The notes below the pieces were generated by a model. The model was not told where the DNA came from and ran no database searches. It saw only the letters and a program-made list of their open reading frames with translations. Both the position numbers and the translations under genes were made by a program. From Sphingopyxis sp. PAMC25046 (lineage in GTDB: Bacteria > Pseudomonadota > Alphaproteobacteria > Sphingomonadales > Sphingomonadaceae): a stretch of 64,000 nt of DNA. How positions within the stretch are numbered: the first letter of the stretch is position 1; every line of letters begins with the position of its first letter. The stretch is taken from the NCBI RefSeq assembly GCF_004795895.1, contig NZ_CP039250.1, positions 372,001 to 436,000 of the forward strand, in the 5' to 3' direction. Below, one piece after another: positions 63,739 to 64,000 of this stretch.

Positions 63739-64000
63739 ACGACACCGGCGTCATCGATAATTTCCTGTCGGTCTTCTCGACCTATATCGACAGCGGGTTC
63801 GGTCTGCTCGGCGGCGAGGTCGGCTTCCTGTCCTCGACGCTGATCGTGATCGACATAACGATCGCGGCGCTCTTCTGGGCATGGGGCACCGACGAGGATG
63901 TGCTGCAGCGGCTGGTGAAGAAGACGCTCTATATCGGCGTCTTCGCCTTCATCATCGGCAATTTCCAGGCGCTGGCCACGATATTGCTCGAGAGCTTCGC
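63735..64000 (+). CDS. trbL: TrbL (VirB6-like), N-terminal part
   Basis: Begins at an ATG overlapping the trbK stop and runs off the window after 88 residues. FLSVFSTYIDSGFGLLGGEVGFLSS and TIAALFWAWGTDED (in parts) match the TrbL start. Polytopic inner membrane channel protein. Confidence 0.93.
   Translation, partial: MNDTGVIDNFLSVFSTYIDSGFGLLGGEVGFLSSTLIVIDITIAALFWAWGTDEDVLQRLVKKTLYIGVFAFIIGNFQALATILLESF

Overview
The window is GC-rich alphaproteobacterial DNA. The protein families present (a proteobacterial lasso-peptide cluster with FecI/FecR/TonB control, a luxR-luxI-phyH group, DUF736, DUF2840 and DUF2285 proteins, RlxS-type relaxase, Trb secretion genes) point to a sphingomonad-like host. 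It is most of the backbone of a conjugative element, either an ICE of the Mesorhizobium ICEMlSym type or a plasmid. No integrase, attachment site or replication initiator lies inside the window, so ICE versus plasmid cannot be settled here. This assignment is inference from gene content; no database search was run.

Layout. 1-3.4 kb: the 3' end of a ParB-like gene, a toprim protein and a DUF2493 protein. 3.6-6.7 kb: LuxR, LuxI, a PhyH-type dioxygenase and a GntR regulator. 6.7-15.9 kb: a complete lasso-peptide locus. It has two tandem precursors, a B protein (leader-binding domain fused to protease) and a C cyclase on the + strand. Facing them are a lasso-type isopeptidase, a TonB-dependent transducer, FecR and a FecI-like sigma factor. 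16-32 kb: accessory cargo rich in likely defence and toxin genes. This includes a PD-(D/E)XK-like protein, a nucleotidyltransferase/HEPN-like fusion, an EexN exclusion lipoprotein, a PIN-like protein, an AbiEi/AbiEii-like pair, a STAND-type NTPase with a Cap4-like nuclease end and a SEC-C tail, and a TrlF-like PHP/ATPase. 32-42 kb: an EEP-domain lipoprotein, an HU protein, two divergent SRAP-type proteins sharing a LexA box, and a LexA-box-preceded imuA-imuB-dnaE2 mutasome operon. 42-45.7 kb: DUF736 genes and a dmeR/dmeF-like metal efflux operon.

45.8-53.5 kb is the transfer-initiation block: a DUF6499/DUF2285 activator split by an apparent +1 frameshift (as in FseA), an RdfS-like small HTH protein, DUF2840, TraF, DUF736, a lytic transglycosylase, a repeat-rich oriT candidate, the relaxase, TraG and a CopG-like protein. 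A minus-strand accessory block (53.5-58.5 kb, with RadC and a HEPN-like protein) separates this from trbB-C-D-E-J-K-L, the last cut by the window end.

Working model: quorum sensing (LuxR/LuxI) and a frameshift-controlled DUF2285 activator probably govern excision and transfer. Relaxase, TraG and the Trb channel carry the DNA out. EexN and TrbK limit redundant entry. The SOS box genes, defence genes and lasso peptide locus are cargo that benefits the host or the element. The most notable items are the two-precursor lasso locus, the frameshifted FseA-like gene, the Avs-like STAND protein coupled to a secreted protein, and the oriT candidate.
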